Source: Ceratorhiza oryzae-sativae (lineage: Eukaryota > Basidiomycota > Agaricomycetes > Cantharellales > Ceratobasidiaceae). Taken from it: a stretch of 64,000 bases of DNA. Under the pieces are notes generated by a model, which saw only the letters and a list, made by a program, of their open reading frames with translations, was not told the origin of the DNA and ran no database searches. The stretch spans positions 1,302,001 to 1,366,000 of the forward strand of contig JARWMV010000234.1 of the NCBI GenBank assembly GCA_030998015.1, read 5' to 3'. Shown piece after piece: positions 1 to 10,462 of this stretch (the stretch's first letter is position 1; each line of letters starts with the position of its first letter). Made by a program: the position numbers and the translations under genes.

Positions 1-42
1 GAAAAACGACCGCAGAGCAGAAGAAGGAAAAAAGACACTTAC

Positions 43-352
43 AGATGTCAATCGGCTCGTCTGCCCGTTCCCCTCGACCGCGATGGCGCGTCGAACGCAC
101 AAACGAGTCGACATGGCGCACGATGCGTCCGTCGGGGCTGAGCAGTAGCCCGTTGCCGATGGGCCTGTTCACGTTGTCATCGTCCGGCTGGCGAGGGCTG
201 ACAGGGCTGTCGTCGCCCGAGGAGGTGGACTGCCGCGGGCGATGGGCGGCAAGGTGGTCGGCCTCTGTCCATTCGTCCGGGTGCTCGCGCACAGTGCGGA
301 CGGTGAGCGGTATGGGTGACGCCAGGTGCCCGTGAGCTGACCATGCGTTCAT
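43..352 (-). CDS. First exon of an unrecognised gene, cut by the left edge
   Basis: On the minus strand an ATG at 352 opens a 310-nt frame that ends at a consensus GTAAGT donor (complement of 37-42), so this is read as a first exon whose continuation lies left of the window. The 103 encoded residues are polar and Ser/Asp/Arg-rich, with a short ordered-looking stretch (GNGLLLSPDGRIVRHVDSF) near the end. No domain was recognised. Competing open frames on both strands over 45-800 have no splice logic. The start is the first ATG of the frame; a longer 5' exon cannot be excluded. Confidence 0.45.
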
Positions 353-2281
353 GGGGGCAGCGGGGCGGATCGACGGGCGGGTCTGGTGGGAGGCGCGACG
401 AGAGCGGTGCCGGGCGCAAAGGCGGTGTCCAGTCGGGAAAAAGAAGGGCTGGGAGCCGCGCGAGCGTGTGGCCAGGCTGCCGCGGCTGCAGAGCAGAGTG
501 CGCGAGAGAGGTCGAGGCGCCTCTCGGGACTGGTGGTCGACGAGCCGGCGCTGTAGCGGGCAAAACAGAGCCAAATGCGAGGACCGGCCGCTCCGTTGGG
601 ACAACAAATGTGGGCGACAAAGGGAGATAGATCGTCAGCAGGCGCGATGCTTTCCGCACGACCACGACACCAAAAACGCGCGGGAATGAAGTCACAAAAG
701 GCAGACACGGTGCCCTCGCCCCGAACGTCCAACCGGCCACGCGTGTGGGGGCCACGAGGCAGACGTCTGCGAGAACGCGTGTCCAAATCAAGGACAACGC
801 TTGTCTTCCGAGGTTATCTACCCAAACCTAGCAATTTCGAACGCATGATTGGGGTCGTTGGGGGCACTGTGGAGAGAGTTTGGCTAGGCACAAACGCACA
901 CCAAGTCGTCAACATATTCTGTCTATCAGACAAGTCTTCATCAAGGCTCACGATGAGCGGTTTTCCGCCTGGGTTGATCTCGAAGATCGTCGCCTGCTCG
1001 AGGTTGCGGCGCACTCTATCCTCGATTATTTCCAATCATTGAGATCCCGTTTGGTCGCATCAGCAATGGGCGGCTGGCTCCAGCTGAGCTATTGAGCACA
1101 CCGGGGTCGGGCGGGCCTCGTCAGAATGGCCGACATAAATACTTGTTTGAAATCGTCTCGAGTGGGACGACCCCAGGTGTAGTGTCATGCTTGGACCATC
1201 AGATGCAATCTATCAAAGCCCGCGGCTTATCATCCAGATAACACAAAGCACAAATGTAGACAACTATCGCGACATACGCCCGGCTTATAAGCTCACCGCT
1301 TCTGCTGCTTTCGGCTCCGGGCCTCACTTCCGCCGTGCAAACGGACTTCATAATACCATATTAGGATATTTTTACGGCCTGATCGTTTAATGTCTGCAAC
1401 GATCATACTCCAAAACATGCCATGCCTGTGCCAAATGCATCTGCATCACATGCCCATCGACGCCAACATCTGCGCCCATGGCTACAAACCTCCGGTGTTC
1501 CAAAGACGGGCAGCTCTCTACGCCGAATCTCAAGCCCAGCGGCACATGCGCAGGTTTATAGAAGCCGCTTGCTGCGATTCGCACGCCATTCATCATGTGG
1601 TTCTGCTCCAACTCGGTGGCTAGACTGTGGCTACGCCGTCCCACTCCGGCCCGAGACTGACCTCATTGGGACATCACTACGCACCCTCAAAACAAAAGAA
1701 GCCACCTCGTGAGCGGCTCTGCTTGGTCCGTGCACACATGACGAACAACCGACCCATACGGCCCAGACTGCCCAACGCCAGGCCCATTTCACTGCACCTC
1801 GAGGCATACGCACAGGACAGACGCCCTCCGAGTCACGCCAACTCAATTCACTCGAGGTTATGGGCAGCAAGCACCGAATTATCATAATGCTCTATGGAGG
1901 CTTGTAATGTAGTATGAAGTAGAACCTATGTTGGGGGGTTACAGAAATTCAAGTTTGAACGAAAGAGACCGGAGGAAATGACAATGACGCATACACATCA
2001 AACATGGATGATCGTAAATACAAGTACAACGGGCAGGCTATCGGGCATGTCCGCACAAAGGAGACGATAATAGAGAGGGTTTGGGGAGAGGCAGCAGAGA
2101 GATAAAGTTATGGATAGAGGGGAAGCGCAACACAACTGGGTGGGGAAACCGATTGGGTCAAGATGTCAATCTACCGCAGGCGGGGTTAGACTTTGTCCAT
2201 ATCGTCGCATCCGGCCCAACTCACAAATCAAGTGGGTATGAGGGAGTTGGGGAGCCAGAATGTATGCGCGCAGTCAGACGC
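353..2281. other. Gene-poor stretch, no gene recognised
   Basis: About 1.9 kb between the 5' end of the left-edge gene and the 3' end of the first zinc-finger gene. Open frames occur on both strands (for example 814-1035 minus and 1390-1623 plus), but none shows a known domain or a convincing exon-intron pattern. The left part should hold the promoter of the left-edge gene and the right part the 3' UTR of the zinc-finger gene. Confidence 0.5.
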
Positions 2282-3742
2282 CTACTTGCGCCTTTGGCGC
2301 TTGGAGGGAGAACCCGCAGCCAGCTTGGCGGCGGCAACCCGTTTGGCCGAGCCTTTGCGACCTTGAGTACCCGGGCACCAAACACAGCGACCATTCTCGA
2401 AAACAGCCTTGACCTCGTTCTGATGACGTTTGACTGCGTCACGGCGAGAGAACTCTGTGCCGCAGCCCTCGCAGGTGGGCTTGCCCAGCGTGCCGTCCCA
2501 GCTAGGCCCAAGTAGTTTAGCCTGGTCACGAGGGAGGCGGCCCTCGATGACAGCGCGCGCCTCGTGCTCATAGTGGAAATGGTCGATATGGCGTTTCATC
2601 TCCGGGAGCCGAGCAAATATCTGGGGGCAACGCTCGCCAGTGAGCGGGTTCTCGTAGGTGCATTGGCTGGGGGCCGCGTCATCAACTGGGCGACGGCGCC
2701 GGCCAGCGCCGCGACCGGGCTTGTCATTAGACGCCGCGCGGGAGTGAGTGGGCACGTGTGAGGTGGACACCCTTGTCTTGGGATCAGTCGACTGAATGCG
2801 GGAACGGCGAACAGCGACTAACCTGCGTGTCTTGGGGGCGCCGTAGGTGGGGTCTGCGTCATCCTCTTCCTCGTCCGAGGGGACGTATTCACCCTCGGAG
2901 ACTGCGTCATCGCCGTCAAGCGGCTGTCCGGCGTCTCTGTCAGCTTCGGACAGCGGGCGCTTGACTGGGGGCGAAGCCCGGCTGGGAGCCAGCGTCTCCT
3001 CGGTAATCTCCTGCTTGATCTCTGGTGACCAAGCACGCTCACGAGGGGGGGCAACAGCCGAGATAGGCGTGGGCGGGAACTGGACTGGGGCAGAAGTGAG
3101 CGGCGGCGGCGGCGGCAAAGCCGAGGGCGGGGATGGTTCGGAAAGCGGAGTGAGCGGAGAAAGTGGCGTAGAGGTGACGAATTGGGCCGAGGCAGGGATG
3201 GAGATTGGCGAGGGCGGGAGCCGAGGAGTACGTGTGCGCATGGGGGGGTCGACAAGGGCGTCTGGATTGAATGGGGGCTCGTCCTCTTCCGTGTCCGAGT
3301 CAGCGAACGCAGGGTCAAACTCGATGGGGGGCATCTCGCGCTTGACCTCGGGCAGCGAGAGGTTCTGTAAGCCGCGCTTGCGCTGGTAGCGACGTACAAT
3401 CTTCTCTTCCCACTCGCCGGCGATGACGATGTCATCGAGGGTGGATTGGCGTGAGAGGGCGTTGGACTTGGATTTGGCGCTGAGCGCCGGGGTGCGCCAG
3501 CGCGCGAGCATGGACTGCTGTTCGTGGCGGCTCGCAGAGTCGTCGACGAGGGAGCAGAATGCGTTGGGTTGGGTAAAGTCGAAGAGCATGTCGACGTCGT
3601 CGCCGGCGGTGACCGGAGAGAGCCAGTTCGAGGCCGGGCTGGGGTCGTTGTACGATGGGTGGAGGGGCGACGGGTGGTGGTCGGACCAGTCGTCGTCGGG
3701 GACGTTGGAGTCGCGCGGCGTCCAGGCTTGGGCGCGGAACAT
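2282..3742 (-). CDS. C2H2-like zinc-finger transcription factor (ZF-A)
   Basis: A single 486-residue frame. Residues 1-330 are low complexity (Ser/Pro/Asp/Glu-rich, acidic clusters), as in an activation region. The C-terminal 130 residues carry two zinc-binding modules. The first has the spacing C-X10-C followed by His residues (CTYENPLTGERC ... KRHIDHFH). The second starts CEGCGTEFSRRDAVKRH and lacks the normal second His, continuing to a CVWC pair that may supply other ligands. A basic tail (PSKRQRRK) could be a nuclear signal. The same two-module arrangement occurs in the gene at 6626-7522, so the two are paralogues. Likely a nuclear DNA-binding regulator; targets are unknown. No intron is needed. 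Confidence 0.8.
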   Translation of the reverse strand: MFRAQAWTPRDSNVPDDDWSDHHPSPLHPSYNDPSPASNWLSPVTAGDDVDMLFDFTQPNAFCSLVDDSASRHEQQSMLARWRTPALSAKSKSNALSRQSTLDDIVIAGEWEEKIVRRYQRKRGLQNLSLPEVKREMPPIEFDPAFADSDTEEDEPPFNPDALVDPPMRTRTPRLPPSPISIPASAQFVTSTPLSPLTPLSEPSPPSALPPPPPLTSAPVQFPPTPISAVAPPRERAWSPEIKQEITEETLAPSRASPPVKRPLSEADRDAGQPLDGDDAVSEGEYVPSDEEEDDADPTYGAPKTRRLVAVRRSRIQSTDPKTRVSTSHVPTHSRAASNDKPGRGAGRRRRPVDDAAPSQCTYENPLTGERCPQIFARLPEMKRHIDHFHYEHEARAVIEGRLPRDQAKLLGPSWDGTLGKPTCEGCGTEFSRRDAVKRHQNEVKAVFENGRCVWCPGTQGRKGSAKRVAAAKLAAGSPSKRQRRK

Positions 3743-4551
3743 GATGGTGGGGTGAATCAGGAGCAGCTGGGGGCAGCTGATGGGGCGTTGCTAATATATG
3801 TGATCGGTGAGCCTGGCCGAGCGCAGTGCCAGTCCCTGGATACGATGACTAGGCTTTCCGAGGACCCTGCGCGGCTCCGCTGCGGGCCAATCCCCGTCGC
3901 TGAGTCAGCGCGTGACTCGACGGCAACGATGCTGCGAACATCCTCGAAGGCGCTGGAACCGCCGCCGCCAGCACGCACGACACGAGGGGGGCGACGCGGC
4001 GAGGGCCAGCGGACCCAGAGTTTCCCCGTCGTGTGCTGATCATTGCACCCAATTGGGGCCGGCTCTCCACCATTCATGCTCCAGGATCCGCGTCTGGCCA
4101 ATCCCCCGTCCCGCCCATATCCAGACAGAACATTCTCGCATGCCCACTCGGCAGCACCTCCACCTCCACCCGCGCCCACCCCATCTGCGATCTCGCCCGA
4201 GAAATCACCCGGCGCTCCTGCCCTGCCCGAGGCCACTGCGCGTTGCTACGGCACAGCATCCACGTTCACTGCGCCCGCGTTCAAGCTATCAAGACGTTTT
4301 ATTCCATGGATCCCATAGTACACCACAATTATACAACAGCGAAGCATATATAACTCAAAGGCATAGCTCATTCAAAGATCCCCCACAGAGCTGCGGACGC
4401 GATCGAGGTCGTCATCGTATCGTGTTTTCACATGCATCGATGCGGAAAACAATAGAAGCTACAGGCGCCCACGGGATGAGTCAGCAGTTGCCTAACGCTA
4501 ATCAAAGCCTGTGCTCACCGAAAAGGGTCGAGGGGGGGGGAGCAGGGGGTA
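3743..4551. other. Intergenic, promoter side of ZF-A
   Basis: The start of ZF-A faces this region from the left and the first SPT-subunit gene ends at its right edge. Long plus-strand frames here (for example 3912-4703) are compositionally odd Arg/His/Pro-rich strings that run antisense into the SPT gene and are judged spurious. Confidence 0.45.
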
Positions 4552-4998
4552 CTACAGCGACGTATGCGCCAGAGTCATCTCCCCAAACGTCCGCAGCGTC
4601 CGAGTCTCGTTCCCGTGCAGATAAAAGCTCATCCGGCCGCTCCAGAAGTAGAGCGTCGCTGGGAGTGTTCGATAAGCAGCGATGGCCGTCAGTGCCCATG
4701 TAATAAAGAAAAAAATCACTGCCCCCCAAGTCAGTCTCGACCACACAACAGCCAGGTACACCACAAGGGGGACCAGAACTCACAAACCACTGATAGGTGG
4801 GAAATTTTTGAGACAGTCAGCCTCCAACTTTAGAACACAGGCCTTGAGCTACGACTCACTCGTTCGCTCCCAGGGCTCCATCACGCTCAACGCAAAGGTC
4901 GACTCGAACCACACTCGCTTTCTCCACAGGAACTTGCGCACAGGCGACTTGGACTTCATGGCCCGGTCTTGGGCCCTCAACAGTGGTTCGGCGAACAT
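4552..4998 (-). CDS. Serine palmitoyltransferase small subunit-like protein, copy 1 (103 aa)
   Basis: Model: exons 4860-4998, 4784-4789 and 4552-4718 on the minus strand, introns of 70 and 65 nt. The protein has the hallmark of the ssSPT family: an N-terminal amphipathic part (RKRVWFESTFALSVM), the signature EPWERT, one hydrophobic membrane span and a following Leu-Pro. In human SPTSSA 23 residues separate EPWE from the Pro of the next conserved patch; this model gives exactly 23, but only if the 6-nt microexon is included. Without it the spacing is 21. Members bind the SPTLC1/Lcb1-SPTLC2/Lcb2 dimer in the ER and stimulate the first step of sphingolipid synthesis. Tandem paralogue of the gene at 5404-5768. 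The family assignment is strong; the microexon is an inference. Confidence 0.75.
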
Positions 4999-5403
4999 CT
5001 TATGTGTAGAGACGCACACAGGTGACGACAGCAGCGACAGTCAGAGTTCAAAGCAGATAAATACAGGTTCGAGCACCACACCGGCGGGAGTGAGTGCAGA
5101 TTAGAGGGCAAGAGTCCGATCCCAACTTAAATGACTAAAATAACACACGGCCTGGGAAAGTAACGTCAGCCGGGAGCTGAGGGGAGATATTGCGGGTATT
5201 CAGTAGGTCATTGAATGCCGGTCCCTGCACATGAAGGGATGTGAAACTGCCGAACCGCGTGTCAAAAACAGACAGGCCAAACAACACGGCGCGGAGACCA
5301 GAAAAAGGTCGCCAGAAATAGATGCAACAGTTGGCTTACCTAAATGTAGCCAAGGGTAGCGTCACATGAAAACCGCTAGAATACCCCAGACGCGAACCCC
5401 CGC
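4999..5403. other. Spacer between the two SPT-subunit genes
   Basis: About 400 bp that should contain the promoter of copy 1 and the 3' UTR of copy 2. No gene seen. Confidence 0.5.
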
Positions 5404-5768
5404 TCAGAGGTCGACGTGGGAGGGGGTAGCAAGGCCTTCTGCCCCGCCGTGCAAGTAGAACAGCGCCCGTCGACTGATCACCGCGACGTGATTGGGCAAG
5501 TAGCGTATGGCACCGACGACGGACAGCGTGCTGACGAACAAGATGACCGTCACTGTGCGGGAAAGGGGCCGGTACCTCAGCAACCGCATCAAGTTAAAAA
5601 TGGACCAAGCGTATAAAAAAACGCACTGAAGAGTATTTTCTCCCAAGGTTCCAACATGGAAAGCGCAAAAGTTGACTCGAACCAGATTTGACGACGCCAT
5701 AGAAACCTCCTCACTGCCGAGGTAGGTGTGCGCGACAGCGCGCTCACGAGCGAGGTCTGCTTGGACAT
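5404..5768 (-). CDS. Serine palmitoyltransferase small subunit-like protein, copy 2 (96 aa)
   Basis: Model: exons 5627-5768 and 5404-5552 on the minus strand with one 74-nt intron (GTGCGT...CACAG). The reading frame gives RRQIWFESTFALSMLEPWEK, then a membrane span and YLPNHVAVISRR. This aligns well with the ssSPT family, including the EPWE motif and 23 residues to the conserved Pro. A longer open frame in another phase across the first exon (starting near 5862) hides the true frame and gives no family match. It lies head-to-tail with copy 1 on the same strand, so the pair arose by tandem duplication. In copy 2 the first exon encodes two more residues after EPWE than in copy 1, which explains why copy 2 needs no microexon. 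Confidence 0.82.
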
Positions 5769-6625
5769 GTCGGTTGTACAGTAAAAATGAGCGAGAGGTG
5801 GGCAACGTGGAGCGGATCGTTACGGAGACTTGGCTGCGCGGATGCGGATCTGTGGAGTTCAAGTAAGTACGCTAAGCGCCGGCTAATAGTGGGTTCGGTG
5901 TATGCGCCCTTTTTGCCAACTGATGTCGAGTGTGACGTTCGCAAAGCAGCCAGGATACAATAGCCGTACCTTATATATGTGAGAAATGAATGCAGCCGCC
6001 GCTCCGTGTCCGTCCCCAAGGTCTGGAGCTCTGACGCCGAGCCAGACTCGTAAAATGTTCAGCCACCTCGGCCTCGGCACTTGGAGTCAATCACACCACT
6101 CAGTCACTCAGTAATCAATGATATGAAGTAATACCACGATACGGGGGCCAAGCGGACCCAGTACCGAGGCAATAAATTAACCCTACAGTGAGCTCACCCG
6201 CAAGACATGTCAAGTACAAAAGACCAACAAGTGCAGGGAGGAGGTAAGAAATCGCGCAGAGCTGCCCCTGCCACGAATCAACAGTAATAAATATATCGTT
6301 AAGGTGTGCGAAGTGGTAAAGGATGTGGCGTCAAGGAGCGTGATTTGGTTCAGATATTCAGTCATCAAGTCGTGATTGCCGTGCAGGCGTCGGGGGCCGA
6401 AACAAAAAGAAAGAAAAAAAGGGGGGATCAAGAAAAAAAGGGGGGGGTGGGCTGAAGCTGAAAAAAAGTAGGTAGGCAAGCGACAGATGTGAAGGCAAAG
6501 GCGGCCCGTTCGAGCAGCCGCTTCACCAAACACATCGTCGACGATCGACCGAACGAGGACCAACAGCCGAGCCAACAAGTGAAGCAACCACATCAAGAGC
6601 CAGAACGCGCAAACTGGGGGTGCGT
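5769..6625. other. Intergenic with A/G-rich tracts
   Basis: Promoter side of SPT copy 2 and 3' side of ZF-B. Around 6403-6450 there are two near-identical tracts of A-run followed by G-run, followed by another A-run. No gene recognised; minus-strand frames here (for example 6210-6872) read through the tracts. Confidence 0.5.
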
Positions 6626-7522
6626 CTAACCCTTGCGAGGTCGATGCTTGTGCTCCCGCTTCTCGTGCCTCTTGACCGCGTCCGCCCGGGAGAACGTCGC
6701 AGAGCAGAATCGACACGGTAACTTGAGCTCGTCCGTATGCTTCCAATCCGACGGCAGCAGCCTTGCCAACTCGCGCGCCAAGCGTCCGGCGTTGACGAGT
6801 GCGGCTTCTTCCTGGCGGTGCTTGACCATGTGCCGAGGAAGATCGTGATGCCTGTTCAGCAGCTTTCCGCACGGCACGCCCGTCAAAGGATCAACGTAGT
6901 CGCACAGAGGCGGCGGCTGGTATACGGGTGGTGCGTCCTTGCGTGGCCGTCCCCGCCCACGCCTCACTGGTCCTATGGAAGCGAGGCCTCGGCCAACCAT
7001 GAACTGGCCAACCTGAGGTCCGCTCGGACCGGCGCTGGGGCTAGGGTTCGAGGCGGGCTGGGGACTCTGATCGCCAGCGCTGGAATCGGAAAGAGTCGTG
7101 GACGAAGCGCCATCGGAAAACATGCTATCGGAAGCAGGCGAGCACGACCGAACAGCCTCGCTCGTGGGTGGTCCGCCGATGAGACCAATGGAACCTGACG
7201 CCTCCATCTCGGGGATCGTATATGGCCTAAGGTATGGTTCCTGGGGCCAACCGAAGCTGTGGCTACTGTCGAATAAAATCTCAGATTCGGACGGATACGA
7301 CAGATTCGTCGTCACGTCCAAGCCGAAATCAAAATCGAGCAGGTATGGGTCGCCGAGCAGCAAGAGTTGTGGGTCGATGCCCTCAGGGTGGCCAAAGGGG
7401 AGCTGGATGTCGTACGGTTGCGCATCGATGAAGCAGCTTATATCGCTTGCATCCTGCAGGCCGCACACGGGATACCAACGCAGACCATCAGCTGATGCGG
7501 GGTGTAGAGATGTTGTCAACAT
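6626..7522 (-). CDS. C2H2-like zinc-finger transcription factor (ZF-B)
   Basis: A 298-residue protein with a Ser/Pro-rich N-terminal two thirds and a C-terminal DNA-binding region with two modules: CDYVDPLTGVPC ... PRHMVKH (C-X10-C, H-X3-H) and CRFCSATFSRADAVKRHEKREH (C-X2-C, H-X4-H), then a basic tail. The module order, the spacer (about 25-30 residues with a conserved Leu-...-Trp) and the phrase SR-DAVKRH match ZF-A, so these are paralogues about 3 kb apart with the SPT pair between them. The second module of ZF-B is canonical where that of ZF-A is not. A GTAAGC donor at 7635-7640 suggests a 5' UTR intron. Confidence 0.8.
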   Translation of the reverse strand: MLTTSLHPASADGLRWYPVCGLQDASDISCFIDAQPYDIQLPFGHPEGIDPQLLLLGDPYLLDFDFGLDVTTNLSYPSESEILFDSSHSFGWPQEPYLRPYTIPEMEASGSIGLIGGPPTSEAVRSCSPASDSMFSDGASSTTLSDSSAGDQSPQPASNPSPSAGPSGPQVGQFMVGRGLASIGPVRRGRGRPRKDAPPVYQPPPLCDYVDPLTGVPCGKLLNRHHDLPRHMVKHRQEEAALVNAGRLARELARLLPSDWKHTDELKLPCRFCSATFSRADAVKRHEKREHKHRPRKG

Positions 7523-8173
7523 CCTATCTATCCCGATGCTTGGAGTGGCGGGTCTGGGTGTCTAAATCCGGTGCTAACTGCCACAACCGCAACGTGTTGT
7601 GAGTAGGCAGGCCACGCCACCCAAAGTCAAATTAGCTTACCTGTACGACGAACCAAAGTAGGTGTGAACCTCACAAGGAGGGGGGACGGAGGGAGGAGGA
7701 AGGAAAGGGGGGAGCGGAGAGGAGTGAGGAACGGTCTTCATTTCGAGCATCTGGATTTATATGCCCTTGTGGATGTCTGAAATAAAGGAAAGAATGCTAA
7801 GCGCGGATATCCGGATTCAGGTGATGAGGGTATCGGAAGTTCTCTGATACCTGATCATGCTTGCTTTTGTTGTGTCATTTCGAGATTCGGCTAATCATCC
7901 ACTTGTTCTCAGCATGTGTAGGATTATGAAAATTAAATAGACACAATGGACGGGGACCGGTAATCGCACATGTGCGTACCGGAACCGCGCTCGGGGAAAT
8001 TAGCTCCGCAGAAGGCGAAGCGGACAGTACATCGTTCATGTGAGGTGGGTAGAAAATATGGGACAGCTATCATCCGTGGGCCGCCGAGGGAGGGGAATGA
8101 TGGGGCTTCTGACAGGTTGATGGATGCTCTGAGGGTACACGCGGCAGCCTGTAGGGTCCCGATATCGGGGAAG
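7523..8173. other. ZF-B promoter and 5' UTR; CMR1 3' side
   Basis: A nearly pure purine tract at about 7675-7733 reads as a pyrimidine tract on the ZF-B coding strand, as often seen just upstream of fungal transcription starts. It lies directly before the probable 5' UTR intron donor (7635-7640). No gene recognised in the remainder. Confidence 0.45.
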
Positions 8174-10462
8174 CTACACGTCCGCAGGAGACCAGAAGAC
8201 GCAGCGCCCGCTCGCATTCCCGCTTACGGCTCTGGCCAATACTGAGGGTGAGATGCCGTCACCGCTTGAACGGCGGATATTCTGGATTCGAGTATCGTCA
8301 GAATTCAGTCGCGACTCGGTGGCGTGTGACTTGGAGGTATGTTGATGGTGGCCTGCACATACTTTGCTCGATCTGTAAGCTTTGCTAGAATTTGACCATC
8401 ACATCCAACTACATCCAACGACTGTGCCATATTTCCGATCTATACTCGGGTGAGCAAACTCAAAGGGGACGAAAAGGATGTAGACTCACGGTAAAGTGTG
8501 GGTATGCTAATGAGTAAATAGTACGTCAAACTCAAGCTACGCCATGGCTTTGAAATCAAACCTACCATCTGGGTTTTCGGACCAACGCGCTTTCAGTATG
8601 GTCACCCATCGTCCCTATGAACTCCATGAGAAGACAGGATGACGCAAAAGGTGGATCATTACCGTTTGACAATTGTGCTTGATTTCGTGTATAGGTCGAA
8701 ATGACTTTAGTGGCCCATCGGCTTTGAGTGCATTGGGTCGGATATCCCATACTAGAACACAATGAGCAAACCGGTAAACTAGCCAATTTGGACATACTGC
8801 GTAGCGTATCATCGTAAGAGGTTGAAACTATCCTTCGACCCGACACATCCCAAAATGCTGAACTAACACTTTGGCGATGTTGCCATTCCCCCCAGAGACA
8901 CCGGGGGCCATTCTTGGTGTCGAGGTAGTGTTGGACTTGTTCCCACGTGCTCACGGGCGCTCGATCATCCTCCTCAGATTCGCTACTGGACCCCTCCGCG
9001 GCCGCAGAGATGTCAACCTTTTGTAGGTACCTCAAGTCCCACATGCGCAAGGTGCGATTGTTAGAAGCCGTCAGCATCAGGTGAGGCATAGTGGGGTTGA
9101 CAGATACACAACCGATCTTCTCCTTTTCGGTGAGTTGCCAGCGCCTTGTTACAGTTCGCTCGCGAGTATCCACGTGCATAAGCCTACCGCTGGAGTCTGA
9201 AAGCCATATTTCCTTTCCATTCTGCGAAACGTCAAAGCTTGAAAGGAGATGTTCGCGAGTGGCCATGAGCTCTGTGGATATCCCCGAAACAAAAGACGTG
9301 CTCCTAAGCGTCCCATCGTAGGAAGACGTAAAGACCTGTGGACAGTCAAGTTCAGTTTAGCGTGTGATCGAAAGAGGCGAGAACGCACTGTATGGCCATC
9401 ACGAGGATTGATCTTTATCGCTGAGATGCTGCTTTTGGAAGTTTGGGGCCAGTGAGGCTGTGAATATCAGTTAGTGAGTGGCAAATTTGCACCATCGGGC
9501 TTTGGCGGACCTGCAATCTCCAGTATTGACCCCCCTCGGCGACGTCACGAGTCTCCTCTTCGTGATCGTCCGGAGCAGCGCGAGCATCCCAAATCCCGAG
9601 GGATCCGTGTTTGTCGCCAAACAATATTACATCCTTTGTCTATGCCAGGTCAGAGAAAAGGCTTTGGTGGGGTGTGTGGGAGGCGCACGATGATAGGGTG
9701 ATATGCGATGGAGTAAATTCGCTCCTAATGGAGAGCAGTCAGTGAGGGTGGGCTTGGGCGCCTTTTCGTATGAACTTGCCTTGCAGACTTTAGCCCTACT
9801 CGTCACCACAAGTTTTTTCAGCTCCGCAGTTAGCTCCTCGCGGCCACGTTCCATCTTAGAGTCTTGGGTATCCGCCTCCGGACTACCAACCTGCCTTGGA
9901 TAATCCTCAGCGCCCAGAGTATCTTGTAGGCCTTTCCATGTTTCGATTTCTGAATCTTCAAAATCCGCCGCCATAACTTCTAATTCCAAGTCCTGATGTC
10001 GAGGCATCCTGGCAAGTCGTTCGGCTTCGAGAGCACGCTCAGCCTCTTCCTCGGCCTCTCGTTCAAGCTGAGCTTCTTCCGCCTACGCCCGGGTTCGCCA
10101 TAAGAGTGTAAAATGCAGCAGAGGCGGAGTTTAACATACCTCTCGCTTCGCTCTCTGAGCCTTTGTTTCGTTTGGGTTAATAGATGTGGCGCCGGAGCGC
10201 AAACGTCTCGACTGTCGTCGTGGCGCATCCATGGTCGGAGCTTCAGCTTTTCTTTTTCGAGGCTGCACTGGTTTAGCTTTTGTTGTCTGTGTCTTTAAAG
10301 ACGTTGCTATCTCGTCCTGTGCGCCTTTGATATCCAAGTCAGCCAATAATGCCAGATTGGCTGCAATATTTGCCTCTCGAGCGCGTTCACTGGAGAGATA
10401 ATCGATTATCGGAACGTATCAATTCAAACACGTAGTACTTACTATTCGGTCAAGTTATCCAT
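8174..10462 (-). CDS. CMR1: Cmr1/WDR76-type WD40 DNA-damage-binding protein, with a C-terminal frame break
   Basis: Exons on the minus strand: 10443-10462, 10140-10389, 9780-10082, 9689-9724, 9511-9639, 9389-9457, 8798-9335, 8663-8751, 8566-8614, 8490-8506, 8363-8439 and 8174-8281. The N-terminus (MDNLTEYERAREANIAANL), a basic RRQSRRLRSG patch, ERIYSIAYHP, GDKHGSLGIWD, TSYDGTLRS, RIVSTSYDDTLRIWD and GNMAQSLDV follow the Cmr1 pattern closely. Cmr1 binds damaged DNA and chromatin and is linked to proteasomal turnover of nuclear proteins. The intron at 9725-9779 has a GC donor (GCAAGT). In the last exon, near 8241-8247, one base appears to be missing: the frame runs from the family motif ISAVQAVTASHP into a TAA at 8224-8226, while the next frame continues SGNASGRCVFWSP to a stop at 8174. 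Without that base the last blade is lost. Confidence 0.88.

Noticed and set aside
177..797. A 206-codon minus-strand frame near the left edge
   Set aside because: It runs in another phase than the exon with a good donor at 43 and reads as compositional noise of a GC-rich region.
3912..4703. A 263-codon plus-strand frame
   Set aside because: Arg/His/Pro-rich without domain or splice pattern, and antisense to the SPT small-subunit gene, which has clear family support.
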